Source: Lentzea sp. NEAU-D7
Lineage (GTDB): Bacteria; Actinomycetota; Actinomycetes; Mycobacteriales; Pseudonocardiaceae
Assembly: GCF_026242055.1 (NCBI RefSeq)
Contig: NZ_JAPJDL010000026.1
Location: 1-51,700 of the forward strand
DNA: 51,700 bases
Direction of reading: 5' to 3'
Of this stretch, positions 24,226 through 31,828 are shown piece after piece. A model generated the notes under the pieces. It was not told where the DNA came from. It saw nothing but the letters and a program-made list of their open reading frames with translations, and did no database searches. The stretch's first letter is position 1, and each line of letters opens with the position of its first letter. The translations under genes were made by a program, and so were the position numbers.

Positions 24226-25202
24226 AGCGCGTGACCCTGGAGGAGGTGGCTCGCGTGGCCGGAGTCTCGCGCGCGACCGCGTCGAGAGTGGTGAACGGCG
24301 CGTCCAGCGTCGACGAGTCGCTCCGGCACGCGGTCCAGAGGGCCATCTCCAGCACCGGCTACCTGCCGAACATCGCCGCGCGTTCGCTCGTCACGCGCCG
24401 GGCCGACGCGATCGGGTTGCTGCTGCCCGACGAACGCCGCATGGACGGCGACCCGCACCTCGCGAGCGTCGTCAGCGGCGTGACCCGCGTCGTCCGGCCA
24501 CTGGGCGTCCACCTGGTGCTGATGATGACCGGGCCAGGCACGCGCGAGCGTGCGTTGAGCGACCTGCGGTGCGGCCGGCTCGACGGCGTGATCCTCGTGC
24601 ACACCGACCCGGCGGATCCGGTGCCGGGTCAGCTGATCGCGGCCGGGCTCCCCGTCGTGCTCGCCGGCCGGCCGCTCGAACCGATGCCGATCACCTACGT
24701 GGACGTGGACCAGACGGCCGGTGCCGCCCTGGCCGCACGCCGCCTGAAGTCGTCGCGGTGCACCAGGATCGCGACGATCACCGGCCCGCAGGACACCCCG
24801 GCGGGCCAGGACCGGCTCGCCGGGTTCCTCGCCGAGGTGCCCGACGCCGTGGTGGTGCACGGGGACTTCACCCGGCAGTCCGGCGTGGCCGCGATGGAGG
24901 AGCTGCTGCGCTGCTGCCCGGACGTCGACGGCGTCTTCATCGCCTCGGACCTGATGGCGAACGGCGCGATCCCCGTGCTGCACCGCAGCGGTCGCAAGGT
25001 TCCCGATGACGTGGCGGTGGTCGGGTTCGACGACAGCAGTGCCGCGCTGACGTCCGAACCCGAGCTCACGACCGTCCGCCAGCCGATCACCGACATGGCC
25101 GCGGAGATGGCGCGGCAGCTGCTGCGCCAGATCACCGAACCGCGTTCCCCCACCATGTCGGTGATCTTCGAACCCTCACTCGTGGTGCGTGACAGCGGTT
25201 GA
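24222..25202 (+). CDS. LacI-family transcriptional regulator
   Basis: 326 aa. The helix-turn-helix is at the N-terminus (VTLEEVARVAGVSRATASRVVNG), followed by the hinge helix (AARSLVTRRA) and a periplasmic-binding-protein-like sensor domain with GVILVHTDPADP, FIASDLMANGAIP and VVGFDDS. The GTG at 24222 overlaps the lipoprotein stop. It probably binds the GAGAGCGCTCTC site upstream of its own operon and that of GH16, with a beta-glucan oligosaccharide or other sugar as inducer (inference). Its stop directly abuts the stop of the convergent membrane gene. Confidence 0.92.
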   Translation: MKRVTLEEVARVAGVSRATASRVVNGASSVDESLRHAVQRAISSTGYLPNIAARSLVTRRADAIGLLLPDERRMDGDPHLASVVSGVTRVVRPLGVHLVLMMTGPGTRERALSDLRCGRLDGVILVHTDPADPVPGQLIAAGLPVVLAGRPLEPMPITYVDVDQTAGAALAARRLKSSRCTRIATITGPQDTPAGQDRLAGFLAEVPDAVVVHGDFTRQSGVAAMEELLRCCPDVDGVFIASDLMANGAIPVLHRSGRKVPDDVAVVGFDDSSAALTSEPELTTVRQPITDMAAEMARQLLRQITEPRSPTMSVIFEPSLVVRDSG

Positions 25203-25862
25203 TCACATGGTGCGCAGCCGCACCGGCATGTCCCGGGCGATCGCCCACGTGCCGGCCAGCGCGGCCACGAACGCCACCACCGACACCAGGTGCCAGCTCG
25301 AACCGAACAGCGCCGGGATGTCGCGGATGAAGGGCAGGGTGCCCGATCCGGGGATCGCCACGGTCGTCGTGACCACCAGCACCAGGCCGATCGGCACCGA
25401 GAAGACGCCAACCGCGCCGAACCTGTCGAACGCCGCCGCGCAGAACATGCCGACCGCGCACCACGCCAGGAACATCAGGAAGTACGCGACCGGCGAGCCG
25501 TGCGCATCGACGTTCCAGTCCATCAGCGAGTAGATCCCGCCTTCCACCAGGAACCCGAGCCAGCCGAGCAGCGCCATCCCGAGCGCGAGCACCACGGTGA
25601 ACCCGGACGCCGCCAAGAGGAACTCGCGACGGGTGCGGCCGTGCGCGACGGCGATCGGCAGCAGGTTGTGGATCACGTAGACACCGATCGCGAACAGGAA
25701 CCAGCGCGCGATCTGCGACGTCACGACGTTCCACGCGCTGATCTCGACGCTGCGGAAGGCCGAGACCACGAAGGTGACCACGAGGGCGAACGCGAAGGCG
25801 CCCGCGGCGACCATCGCGCAGAAGAGGAGCAGCGAGGTGGTCAGGTGGCGGAAGATCTTCAC
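25203..25862 (-). CDS. ABC-transporter-type membrane protein
   Basis: 219 aa with about six hydrophobic helices (roughly 12-35, 50-70, 85-110, 125-150, 157-175, 190-208). No sequence motif pins down a family, but it lies directly downstream of an ATPase gene with 4-nt overlap and so should be the permease of that ABC pair. The ATG at 25862 overlaps the upstream stop. Confidence 0.75.
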   Translation of the reverse strand: MKIFRHLTTSLLLFCAMVAAGAFAFALVVTFVVSAFRSVEISAWNVVTSQIARWFLFAIGVYVIHNLLPIAVAHGRTRREFLLAASGFTVVLALGMALLGWLGFLVEGGIYSLMDWNVDAHGSPVAYFLMFLAWCAVGMFCAAAFDRFGAVGVFSVPIGLVLVVTTTVAIPGSGTLPFIRDIPALFGSSWHLVSVVAFVAALAGTWAIARDMPVRLRTM

Positions 25863-26737
25863 CGCTTCCCCCCGACCGGGTCGGTGAGGTGGACGAACAG
25901 GTCCTGCAACGCGGTCGGGCCGAGCTCCAGCCCCAGCTGACGGGCCCGCACCAGCTGCTCGTCGTCGAGCGCGCCGTAGACCATGGCGGCCTTGGTGCGG
26001 CCCAGCGACTTCTCACCCAGGACGGTCAGCCCGGCGGTGAACTCGTCGACGTCGGCGGCGTTGCCGGTGACCTCGGTGCCGCGTGAGCGCAGCACGTCGG
26101 CCTCCTCCTGGAGCACCAGCCGGCCGCTGTCGATGATCAGCACCTCCTCCAGCAGCGAGGCCAGCTCCTCGATCAGGTGCGTGGAGATGATGATCGTGCG
26201 CGGGTGCTCCATGAAGTCGTGGAGCAGCGCGTCGTAGAACGCGTACCGGGTCGGCGTGTCCATGCCGAGGTGCGCCTCGTCGAGCATCGTCAGCGGCGAC
26301 CGGCTGGCGAGCCCGATCACGACACCGAGCGCCGAGCGCTGTCCCAGCGACAGTTCGCCGGCCTTGGTCCCCATCCCGATCCCGAACAGGTCGATGAGCT
26401 CCAGCGCGTAGTCGTTGTCCCAGGTGTCGCGCCACGCTGCGCCGTACTCCAGCACGTGCGAGACCTTGTCGCCCTTGTCCGCGGCATCCGCGGTGTGGCG
26501 CACCAGGCACACCTGGCGCATCGCGGCCGCGTTCTCGAAGACGGGAAGGCCGTCGAGCTGAACGGACCCTGAAGGCTTGCGGTAACCCGCCAGCGCCGAC
26601 ATCAGACTGGTCTTGCCGGAGCCGTTGCGGCCGAGCAGTCCGTAGATCTTGTTGCCGGACAAGGAGAAGCTCATGTCGTCGATGGCCGTCACGTCGCCGT
26701 AGCGCACCGTTAAGCCCTGCACGTCGATCCGCATCAC
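25859..26737 (-). CDS. ABC transporter ATPase (YtrB-like)
   Basis: 292 aa. Walker A is GRNGSGKTS, the signature is the weak LSLGQRSAL and Walker B is PLTMLDEAHLGMD, where the usual DEPT is DEAH. This is a feature of the YtrB/GntR-linked ATPases. The gene sits between a YtrA-type GntR regulator (stop-start overlap; GTG 26737 or ATG 26734) and a membrane protein. The set resembles the ytr operon of Firmicutes, which responds to cell-wall antibiotics. Confidence 0.9.
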   Translation of the reverse strand: MMRIDVQGLTVRYGDVTAIDDMSFSLSGNKIYGLLGRNGSGKTSLMSALAGYRKPSGSVQLDGLPVFENAAAMRQVCLVRHTADAADKGDKVSHVLEYGAAWRDTWDNDYALELIDLFGIGMGTKAGELSLGQRSALGVVIGLASRSPLTMLDEAHLGMDTPTRYAFYDALLHDFMEHPRTIIISTHLIEELASLLEEVLIIDSGRLVLQEEADVLRSRGTEVTGNAADVDEFTAGLTVLGEKSLGRTKAAMVYGALDDEQLVRARQLGLELGPTALQDLFVHLTDPVGGKR

Positions 26738-27102
26738 ACGCCCCCGTTGTTCTCGTGCTGCTCGATCCGGCGGATGACGTCGGCGAGCGGAATGCCGATG
26801 GCCAGCGCCTCCGCCACCATCGGGTCCACGACCTCGCCGAAGAAGGTCTCCCGTCCCTGTGCCCGCAGCATGTCGCGAGCCTGAGCGCTCACGAACATCC
26901 CGATCCCCCTCTTCTTGTAGAGCACCTGTTCTTCCACGAGCTGCTGAAAGGCCTTCGCCGCCGTGGCCGGGTTGATCCGGTAGTACGAGGCGTACTGGTT
27001 GGTCGACATGACCTGCTCGTCCGCCTTCAACGCCCCGCTGAGCACGTCCGCCTTGATCCGGTCGGCGATCTGCCGGTAGATCGGGCTCCGGTCGTCGAAC
27101 AT
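26734..27102 (-). CDS. GntR-family regulator (YtrA subfamily)
   Basis: 122 aa. The winged helix-turn-helix is at about 10-75 (PIYRQIADRIKADVLSGAL, STNQYASYYRINPATAAKAFQQL). The short C-terminal part, two helices without an effector domain, defines the YtrA subfamily, which is almost always autoregulated and linked to an ABC operon. It heads the three-gene operon. A near-perfect inverted repeat lies just upstream at 27115-27138. Confidence 0.92.
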   Translation of the reverse strand: MFDDRSPIYRQIADRIKADVLSGALKADEQVMSTNQYASYYRINPATAAKAFQQLVEEQVLYKKRGIGMFVSAQARDMLRAQGRETFFGEVVDPMVAEALAIGIPLADVIRRIEQHENNGGV

Positions 27103-27114
27103 CGCTAGTTCCTT

Positions 27115-27138
27115 GGTTCGTTACTCATGTAATGAACC
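27115..27138. promoter_or_regulatory. Operator for the YtrA-type GntR regulator
   Basis: GGTTCGTTAC (27115-27124) and GTAATGAACC (27129-27138) form an inverted repeat with one mismatch around a TCAT spacer. It lies 13 nt upstream of the regulator's ATG and 20 nt before the divergent DMT gene. YtrA-type operators are usually placed here. Confidence 0.7.
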
Positions 27139-27157
27139 ATAGCAGTGGCGGCGTAGC

Positions 27158-27985
27158 ATGGGCCAGGTGGTCGGGGTCGCGATTCTGTGCGCGGTGCTCG
27201 CGGCCGGGTGCAGCGCACTCGGCGCGATGTGGCAGCACGCCGGTGTCCGCGAGACGGGCGAGCTGAAGCTGACCTCCGCGCTCCAGCTCGTGCGTTCCCG
27301 CCGCTGGGTCCACGGATTCCTGGTGCTGTTCGCGTGCGCGGTTCTGCAGGTCGTGGCGCTGTCGCTGGCCCCGGTCTCGGTGGTCGCGCCGTTGAACGCG
27401 CTGGCCATCCCGATCATCGCGGTGTGCCGCGCGCGACGGTTGTCCGGCCTGCTCGCCGTCGCCGTGCTCGTCGCGACGGCGGGCATCGTCGTGTTCGTGT
27501 CCATCACCGCGGGCGAGGCGGTGCCGACCCAGGTGTCGCCGAAGGTCGCGCTCCAGGCCGGGCAACTCGTCGTCGCCGGCGTGCTGGTGTGCGTCGTGGC
27601 CGCCACCTTCACGCTGGGCGCCGTGCGGGCACTGGCGCTCTCCGTGGGCGCCGGGATCGCCTACGGGCTGGTCGCCGTGCTGGTCAGGGACGTCACGACC
27701 GGGCTTCCCGTGATCGAGTGGATCTCACTCGGCGGTCTGGTCGTCGCCTTCCTGACCGGGGCGTGGTTCATCCAGCTCGGGTACGCCGCCGGACCACCGG
27801 ATCTGGTCGTGGCCGGGCAGACAGTCGTGAACCCGATCGTCGCGGCGTGGATAGGCATCAAGCTGCTCGGCGAGGGCACCGGCATGAGCGGGCTGTCGCA
27901 GGCGGGTCTCGTGATCAGCGCGGTAGCCGCGGTGTCGGGCACCGTCGTGCTGGCCTACTACCACCGTGTCAGAGTGACGGCATGA
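27158..27985 (+). CDS. DMT-superfamily transporter (EamA-like)
   Basis: 275 aa. Hydrophobic with about nine or ten membrane helices, including repeated small-residue patterns (SVVAPLNALAIPIIAV early, VVAGQTVVNPIVAAWIGIKLLGEG late). The late segment is typical of drug/metabolite exporters and magnesium-transporter-like relatives. It may export a metabolite or a drug. It is divergent from the GntR operon, so the operator at 27115-27138 may also affect it. The stop overlaps the next gene's ATG. Confidence 0.85.
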   Translation: MGQVVGVAILCAVLAAGCSALGAMWQHAGVRETGELKLTSALQLVRSRRWVHGFLVLFACAVLQVVALSLAPVSVVAPLNALAIPIIAVCRARRLSGLLAVAVLVATAGIVVFVSITAGEAVPTQVSPKVALQAGQLVVAGVLVCVVAATFTLGAVRALALSVGAGIAYGLVAVLVRDVTTGLPVIEWISLGGLVVAFLTGAWFIQLGYAAGPPDLVVAGQTVVNPIVAAWIGIKLLGEGTGMSGLSQAGLVISAVAAVSGTVVLAYYHRVRVTA

Positions 27986-28671
27986 GTTTCGTCGTCACGG
28001 GTGGCAGCGGCTCGCTGGGCAGGCACGTCGTCGCCGCGCTGCCGGGCGCGCGGCCGGTCTCGCGTTCGACCGGCACGGATCTGTTGCGCGGCACCGGCTT
28101 GGGCGCTCTCCGGGCGGACGTGGTCGTGCACTGCGCGACGTCGTTCCGGCACGAGACGCGGATGGTCCGGGCCGTGCTGGCGTCGAAGCCCTCGCACCTG
28201 GTGTACATCTCGATCGTCGGCTGCCACGAGGTGCCGCTCCCCTACTACCGGCAGAAGCTCGCGGCCGAGCGGCTGATCATCGATTCCGGTGTGCCGCACA
28301 CGATCCTGCGAGCCACGCAGTTCCACTCGTTGCTGCGCGGGATGTTCGACAGCGCGTCGAAGCTGCCGCTGATGCCCGTGCCGGGGTTCCGGTTCCAGCC
28401 GGTCGACGAGGCCGAGGTGGGCCTGGAGCTGGCGTCGCTGGCGCAGGCGCCGCCCGCGGGCAAGGCACCCGAGATGGGCGGGCCGGAGATCCGCGAGGCC
28501 GCCGACTTCGCCCGGACGTACCTGGCCGCGACGGGGAAGAAGCGCAGGCTCGTCCCGGTGAAGGTGCCGGGGGCGACCTACCGCGCCTACCGCGCGGGCG
28601 GGAACCTGACTCCCGGCCGCGCGGTGGGCGTGCGCACGTTCGAGGACTACCTGAGCGACCAGCTCTCGTGA
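27982..28671 (+). CDS. NAD(P)H-binding protein (NmrA/SDR-like)
   Basis: 229 aa. Rossmann motif VTGGSGSLGRHVV at the N-terminus, HLVYISIVGCHEVPLPYYRQKLAAE in the middle with an atypical YYRQK in the place of the SDR active-site YxxxK, and a C-terminal helical lid. This is the NAD(P)-binding/NmrA-like extended SDR class, which often has redox-sensing or isomerase roles; substrate unknown. The ATG overlaps the DMT gene's stop. The gene ends in the first arm of an inverted-repeat element. Confidence 0.85.
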   Translation: MSFVVTGGSGSLGRHVVAALPGARPVSRSTGTDLLRGTGLGALRADVVVHCATSFRHETRMVRAVLASKPSHLVYISIVGCHEVPLPYYRQKLAAERLIIDSGVPHTILRATQFHSLLRGMFDSASKLPLMPVPGFRFQPVDEAEVGLELASLAQAPPAGKAPEMGGPEIREAADFARTYLAATGKKRRLVPVKVPGATYRAYRAGGNLTPGRAVGVRTFEDYLSDQLS

Positions 28672-28771
28672 GTTCGCGTCGGTCGTCCGGTCACCCGCTC
28701 ATGCCGAAAGCGGCGAAGCCCATTTGGGCAGGAGCGCGTCGGCCGGCCGACCGACTTCCCGGCGAACTCAC
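28668..28771. repeat. 104-nt element with interrupted terminal inverted repeats
   Basis: GTGAGTTCGC (28668-28677) pairs perfectly with GCGAACTCAC (28762-28771), and GTCGGTC (28679-28685) pairs with GACCGAC (28749-28755). Between lie a perfect 14-nt palindrome GTCGGCCGGCCGAC (28738-28751) and GCCCATTTGGGC (28718-28729). The element starts in the SDR stop codon and ends 23 nt before the MbtH stop. It may be a bidirectional terminator or a MITE-like insertion. Confidence 0.55.
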
Positions 28772-28794
28772 CGCCGTCTGCGGAGCAGCGGCAA

Positions 28795-28992
28795 TCAAAC
28801 ACGGATAGAAAGAGGGCGGAGGTCCGTCCAGTTCTCCTCGACGTAGGCCAGGCAGGCCTCGCGGCTCTCCTCGCCGTAGACCTTGGTCCACCCGGCGGGC
28901 ACGTCCGCGAAGGTCGGCCACAGCGAGTGCTGCTGCTCTTCGTTGACCAGCACGAAGAAACGGCCCTGCGGGTCCTCGAACGGGTTGGTCAT
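28795..28992 (-). CDS. MbtH-family protein
   Basis: 65 aa, the typical length. It has the family core NEEQQHSLWP, PAGWTKVYGEESREACLAYVEENWTDLRP (about 15-61) with the three conserved Trp. MbtH-like proteins bind and activate adenylation domains of nonribosomal peptide synthetases. The ATG at 28992 follows AGGAAGGA. It is co-directional with, and 25 nt after, the ornithine hydroxylase gene. No peptide synthetase lies in the window, so its partner must be elsewhere. Confidence 0.93.
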   Translation of the reverse strand: MTNPFEDPQGRFFVLVNEEQQHSLWPTFADVPAGWTKVYGEESREACLAYVEENWTDLRPLSIRV

Positions 28993-29017
28993 GACGGGTC
29001 CTTCCTGGTGGAGCTGC

Positions 29018-30268
29018 TCACTTGACTGCCTGGAGCTTCGGTTCGGTGTGGTGCTGCTGCACGCGGCGCAGCACCGAGTCGAGGATCTCGCCGACGCGCA
29101 CGGCCGTGTTCGACAGCAGCGACGACGTGATGCCGTGCGTGTGTTCGGTGCCGCCCTGCAGGTAGATGCCGCCACGCAGGCCGTCGTCGGTGACGACGCG
29201 GTAGTCGCGGGTCACCTTCAGCCGGCCGCGCTCGTCGCATTCGCAGTGGCCGGCGAGGTCGCCGAGCAGCCTGACCGGGTTCGCGGGCCGGTAGCCGGTG
29301 GCGTAGACGATCACGTCGGCGTCGATCGGCAGCCGGCTGCCGTCGGCGAGCGACTCGACGGCGCACTTGCCGTCGGCCGTGACGTCGGTGAGCTTGGAGG
29401 TGTTGTGCAGCAACAACCTCTGCCTGCCGACGACCTTCTCGCGGTACACCCGCCGGTAGAGCTCCTCGATCAGGTCGCCGTCGACCACGCCGTAGTTCGT
29501 GTTGGCGTGGTAGCCCATGAGCCTGCGCTTGACCTCCTCCGGCGCGGCGTAGAAGTCGTCCACGGCGGCGGGGTCGAAGATCCGGTTCGCGAACGAGCTG
29601 TCGTCGGCGGGGCTGTAGCCGTAGCGCGCGAAGACGCCGTGCACCTCGGCCTGCGGGAACCGGTCGTGGAAGAAGGCCACGGCCTCGGCGGCGCTCTGCC
29701 CGGCGCCGACCACGACGACCTGGCGCGGATCGTCGAGGGTGTCGACGCGCGTCAGCAGGTCCTTGTTGTGCCAGATGCGGTCGCTCGTCTCGATGCCGTC
29801 CGGCAGGTTCGCCTCGAGGCCGGTCGCGAGCACCAGGTTGCGCGTCCTGACCTGCTGCCCGCCGACGGTGAACTCGAAGCCGTCGTCGACCGCCCGGACT
29901 CCGGAGACCTCCGCGCCGTACGACACGTGGTGCCCAACCCGTTCCGCGGCCCACTCGAAGTAGTCGTGGAACTCCTTGCGCAACGGGAAGAGGTTCTTGT
30001 GGTTGACGAAGTCGATCAACCGCCCGCGGTCGCGCAGGTAGCACAGGAAGCTGAAACTGCTGGTGGGGTTGCGCAACGTGACAAGATCCTTGAGGAACGA
30101 CACCTGCATGGTGGCGTCCTCCAGCAACATCCCCCGGTGCCAGCCGAAGCGGGGCTGCCTCTCGAAGAAACGAGCTCTGACGGGCAGCTCGTGCTCCTCG
30201 ACGGCGATCGCGAGAGCGAGGTTGGACGGCCCGAAGCCTATTCCGGCCAGGTCTAACACCGGTTCCAT
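29018..30268 (-). CDS. L-ornithine N5-hydroxylase (siderophore biosynthesis)
   Basis: 416 aa. FAD motif GIGFGPSN at the N-terminus, NADPH motif VVVGAGQSAAE near the middle, and late FAD/substrate motif YATGYRP; LEDATMQVSFLKDLVTLRNPTS (about 49-71) is the conserved substrate region of lysine/ornithine N-hydroxylases. It oxidises the ornithine side chain to N5-hydroxyornithine for hydroxamate siderophores; lysine as substrate cannot be excluded. The ATG at 30268 follows AGGAGAGGA. An IdeR/DmdR-type iron box lies about 50 nt upstream. The MbtH gene follows. Confidence 0.93.
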   Translation of the reverse strand: MEPVLDLAGIGFGPSNLALAIAVEEHELPVRARFFERQPRFGWHRGMLLEDATMQVSFLKDLVTLRNPTSSFSFLCYLRDRGRLIDFVNHKNLFPLRKEFHDYFEWAAERVGHHVSYGAEVSGVRAVDDGFEFTVGGQQVRTRNLVLATGLEANLPDGIETSDRIWHNKDLLTRVDTLDDPRQVVVVGAGQSAAEAVAFFHDRFPQAEVHGVFARYGYSPADDSSFANRIFDPAAVDDFYAAPEEVKRRLMGYHANTNYGVVDGDLIEELYRRVYREKVVGRQRLLLHNTSKLTDVTADGKCAVESLADGSRLPIDADVIVYATGYRPANPVRLLGDLAGHCECDERGRLKVTRDYRVVTDDGLRGGIYLQGGTEHTHGITSSLLSNTAVRVGEILDSVLRRVQQHHTEPKLQAVK

Positions 30269-30316
30269 CGCGATCCTCTCCTGGCACTCACAGGGCGTAA
30301 AGTAACCCTAACTTAA

Positions 30317-30332
30317 CTAAGGTATGCCTTAG
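30317..30332. promoter_or_regulatory. Iron box (IdeR/DmdR-type operator)
   Basis: CTAAGGTATGCCTTAG is a perfect inverted repeat (CTAAGG/CCTTAG) inside an AT-richer patch, close to the actinobacterial iron box TTAGGTTAGGCTAACCTAA. It sits 49 nt upstream of the ornithine hydroxylase ATG. It would repress the hydroxylase-MbtH operon when iron is sufficient. Confidence 0.8.
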
Positions 30333-30424
30333 CTAGTGCATTCGGGCGTGATCTACGCCGCTGGACCGGGAGAACGGTCGTACGCGAGTGCGGCTCCACC
30401 GGGGATCGGGCCGCGGACGTGGAA

Positions 30425-30473
30425 CCGGCCCGGTCGCCGTGGGGGCGCACAGATTCCACGACGACCGGGCCGG
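30425..30473 (-). terminator. Hairpin after the GH1/ABC operon
   Basis: CCGGCCCGGTCG (30425-30436) pairs perfectly with CGACCGGGCCGG (30462-30473), and an inner CGTGG/CCACG pair (30438-30442/30456-30460) extends the stem. It lies 18 nt past the beta-glucosidase stop on the minus strand. There is no T-run, so it is a strong terminator-like hairpin rather than a canonical intrinsic terminator. Confidence 0.6.
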
Positions 30474-30490
30474 AGACTGGGCCGGACCAG

Positions 30491-31828
30491 CTACTTCGCG
30501 CGAGATCGCGTGATCAGGTCGCGGAACCACCGCGCGCTCTGCTTCAGGGTCCGCTCCTGGGTCTCGTAGTCGACGCGGACGATGCCGAAGCGCTTGCCGT
30601 AGCCGTAGCCCCACTCGAAGTTGTCCATGAGCGACCACGCCAGGTAGCCGCGCACGTCCGCGCCGGCCCGCACGGCGGCGGCCACGGCCTCGATGTGCGA
30701 CCGCAGGTACTCGACCCGGTCGGCGTCGGCGACGTGGCCGTCCACGACGTCGAGGTCGTCGAAGGCCGCGCCGTTCTCGGTGATCACCATCGGTACGCCG
30801 TAGTCCCGGTGCAGCCGCACCAGCAGCGAGGTGAAGCCCTCCGGCACGATCTCCCAGCCCATCGCCGTGACCGGACGGCCCTGCGGCACGACCTCGGACA
30901 CGGCCGGGTCGCCGGTCGCCCGGTGGACGTGCGAGGTGTAGTAGTTGACGCCGAAGACGTCCAGCGGCGTCGAGATGATCTCCAGGTCGCCGGGCTGGAC
31001 CGGGATCGCGGCACCGCGCGCGGCGATGTCGGCCAGCACGTCCTCCGGATAACGCCCGTGCACCAGCGGATCCAGGTAGATCCGGGTGCCCAGGCCGTCG
31101 GCGCGACGGGCTGCGTCCACGTCGCGCGGGTCGTCGGACGCCGGGCTGTGGGTGCCCATGTTCAGCGTGATGCCCAGGGACGCCACGCCGCGCGCCCGGA
31201 GTTCCCGCGCGGCCAGGCCGTGCGCCAGCAGCAGGTGGTGGGTGGCGCGCACGGCCTCGGCGAAGTCCGTGCGGCCCGGCGCGTGCCGGCCGACGCCGTA
31301 GCCGAGCATCGCGGAGCACCAGGGCTCGTTCAGCGTCGTCCACGTCGGCACGCGGTCGCCCAGCGCGTCGTGCACCAGGCCCGCGAACTCGGCGAACCGG
31401 TAGGCGGTGTCGCGGTGCGGCCAGCCGCCCGCGTCCTCCAGTTCCTGCGGCAGGTCCCAGTGGTAGAGCGTGAGCCACGGGTCGACGCCCTTGTCCAGCA
31501 GCTCGTCGACGAGCCGCGAGTAGAAGTCGACGCCCCGGGGGTTCACCGGGCCGCGGCCGCCGGGCTGGATGCGCGGCCACGACACGGAGAAGCGGTACTT
31601 GTCGACGCCGAGGCCCGCGATCATCGCCACGTCGGACGGCATGCGGTGGTAGTGGTCGCAGGCCACGTCGCCGGTCTCACCGTTCTCGACGGCGCCGGGA
31701 CGGCGGGAGAACGTGTCCCAGATGGACGGTGTTCTGCCGTCCTCGTCGTGCGCGCCCTCGATCTGGTACGCGGAAGTCGCTACGCCCCAGAAGAAGTCCG
31801 CCGGCAATCCCGCGGTCACGTCAGACAC
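30491..31828 (-). CDS. GH1 beta-glucosidase
   Basis: 445 aa, the usual GH1 length. Acid/base E168 is in TLNEPW, and the nucleophile E351 is in VITENGA. The N-terminus has the family FFWGVATSAYQIEGA, and NFEWGYGYGKRFGIVRVDYETQER (about 401-424) lines the sugar site. There is no signal peptide, so it acts in the cytoplasm on imported beta-linked oligosaccharides. The GTG at 31828 overlaps the ATPase stop by 8 nt, making it the last gene of the importer operon. This supports a beta-glucoside substrate for the importer. Confidence 0.95.
   Translation of the reverse strand: MSDVTAGLPADFFWGVATSAYQIEGAHDEDGRTPSIWDTFSRRPGAVENGETGDVACDHYHRMPSDVAMIAGLGVDKYRFSVSWPRIQPGGRGPVNPRGVDFYSRLVDELLDKGVDPWLTLYHWDLPQELEDAGGWPHRDTAYRFAEFAGLVHDALGDRVPTWTTLNEPWCSAMLGYGVGRHAPGRTDFAEAVRATHHLLLAHGLAARELRARGVASLGITLNMGTHSPASDDPRDVDAARRADGLGTRIYLDPLVHGRYPEDVLADIAARGAAIPVQPGDLEIISTPLDVFGVNYYTSHVHRATGDPAVSEVVPQGRPVTAMGWEIVPEGFTSLLVRLHRDYGVPMVITENGAAFDDLDVVDGHVADADRVEYLRSHIEAVAAAVRAGADVRGYLAWSLMDNFEWGYGYGKRFGIVRVDYETQERTLKQSARWFRDLITRSRAK

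Noticed and set aside
28691..28921. 76-aa minus-strand open frame overlapping the MbtH gene
   Set aside because: It is out of frame with MbtH, which has all family motifs, and it spans the inverted-repeat element.
30333..30490. Possible small gene between the iron box and the beta-glucosidase
   Set aside because: Only GC-rich frames without motifs; the segment is better explained by the strong hairpin at 30425-30473 and promoter DNA.
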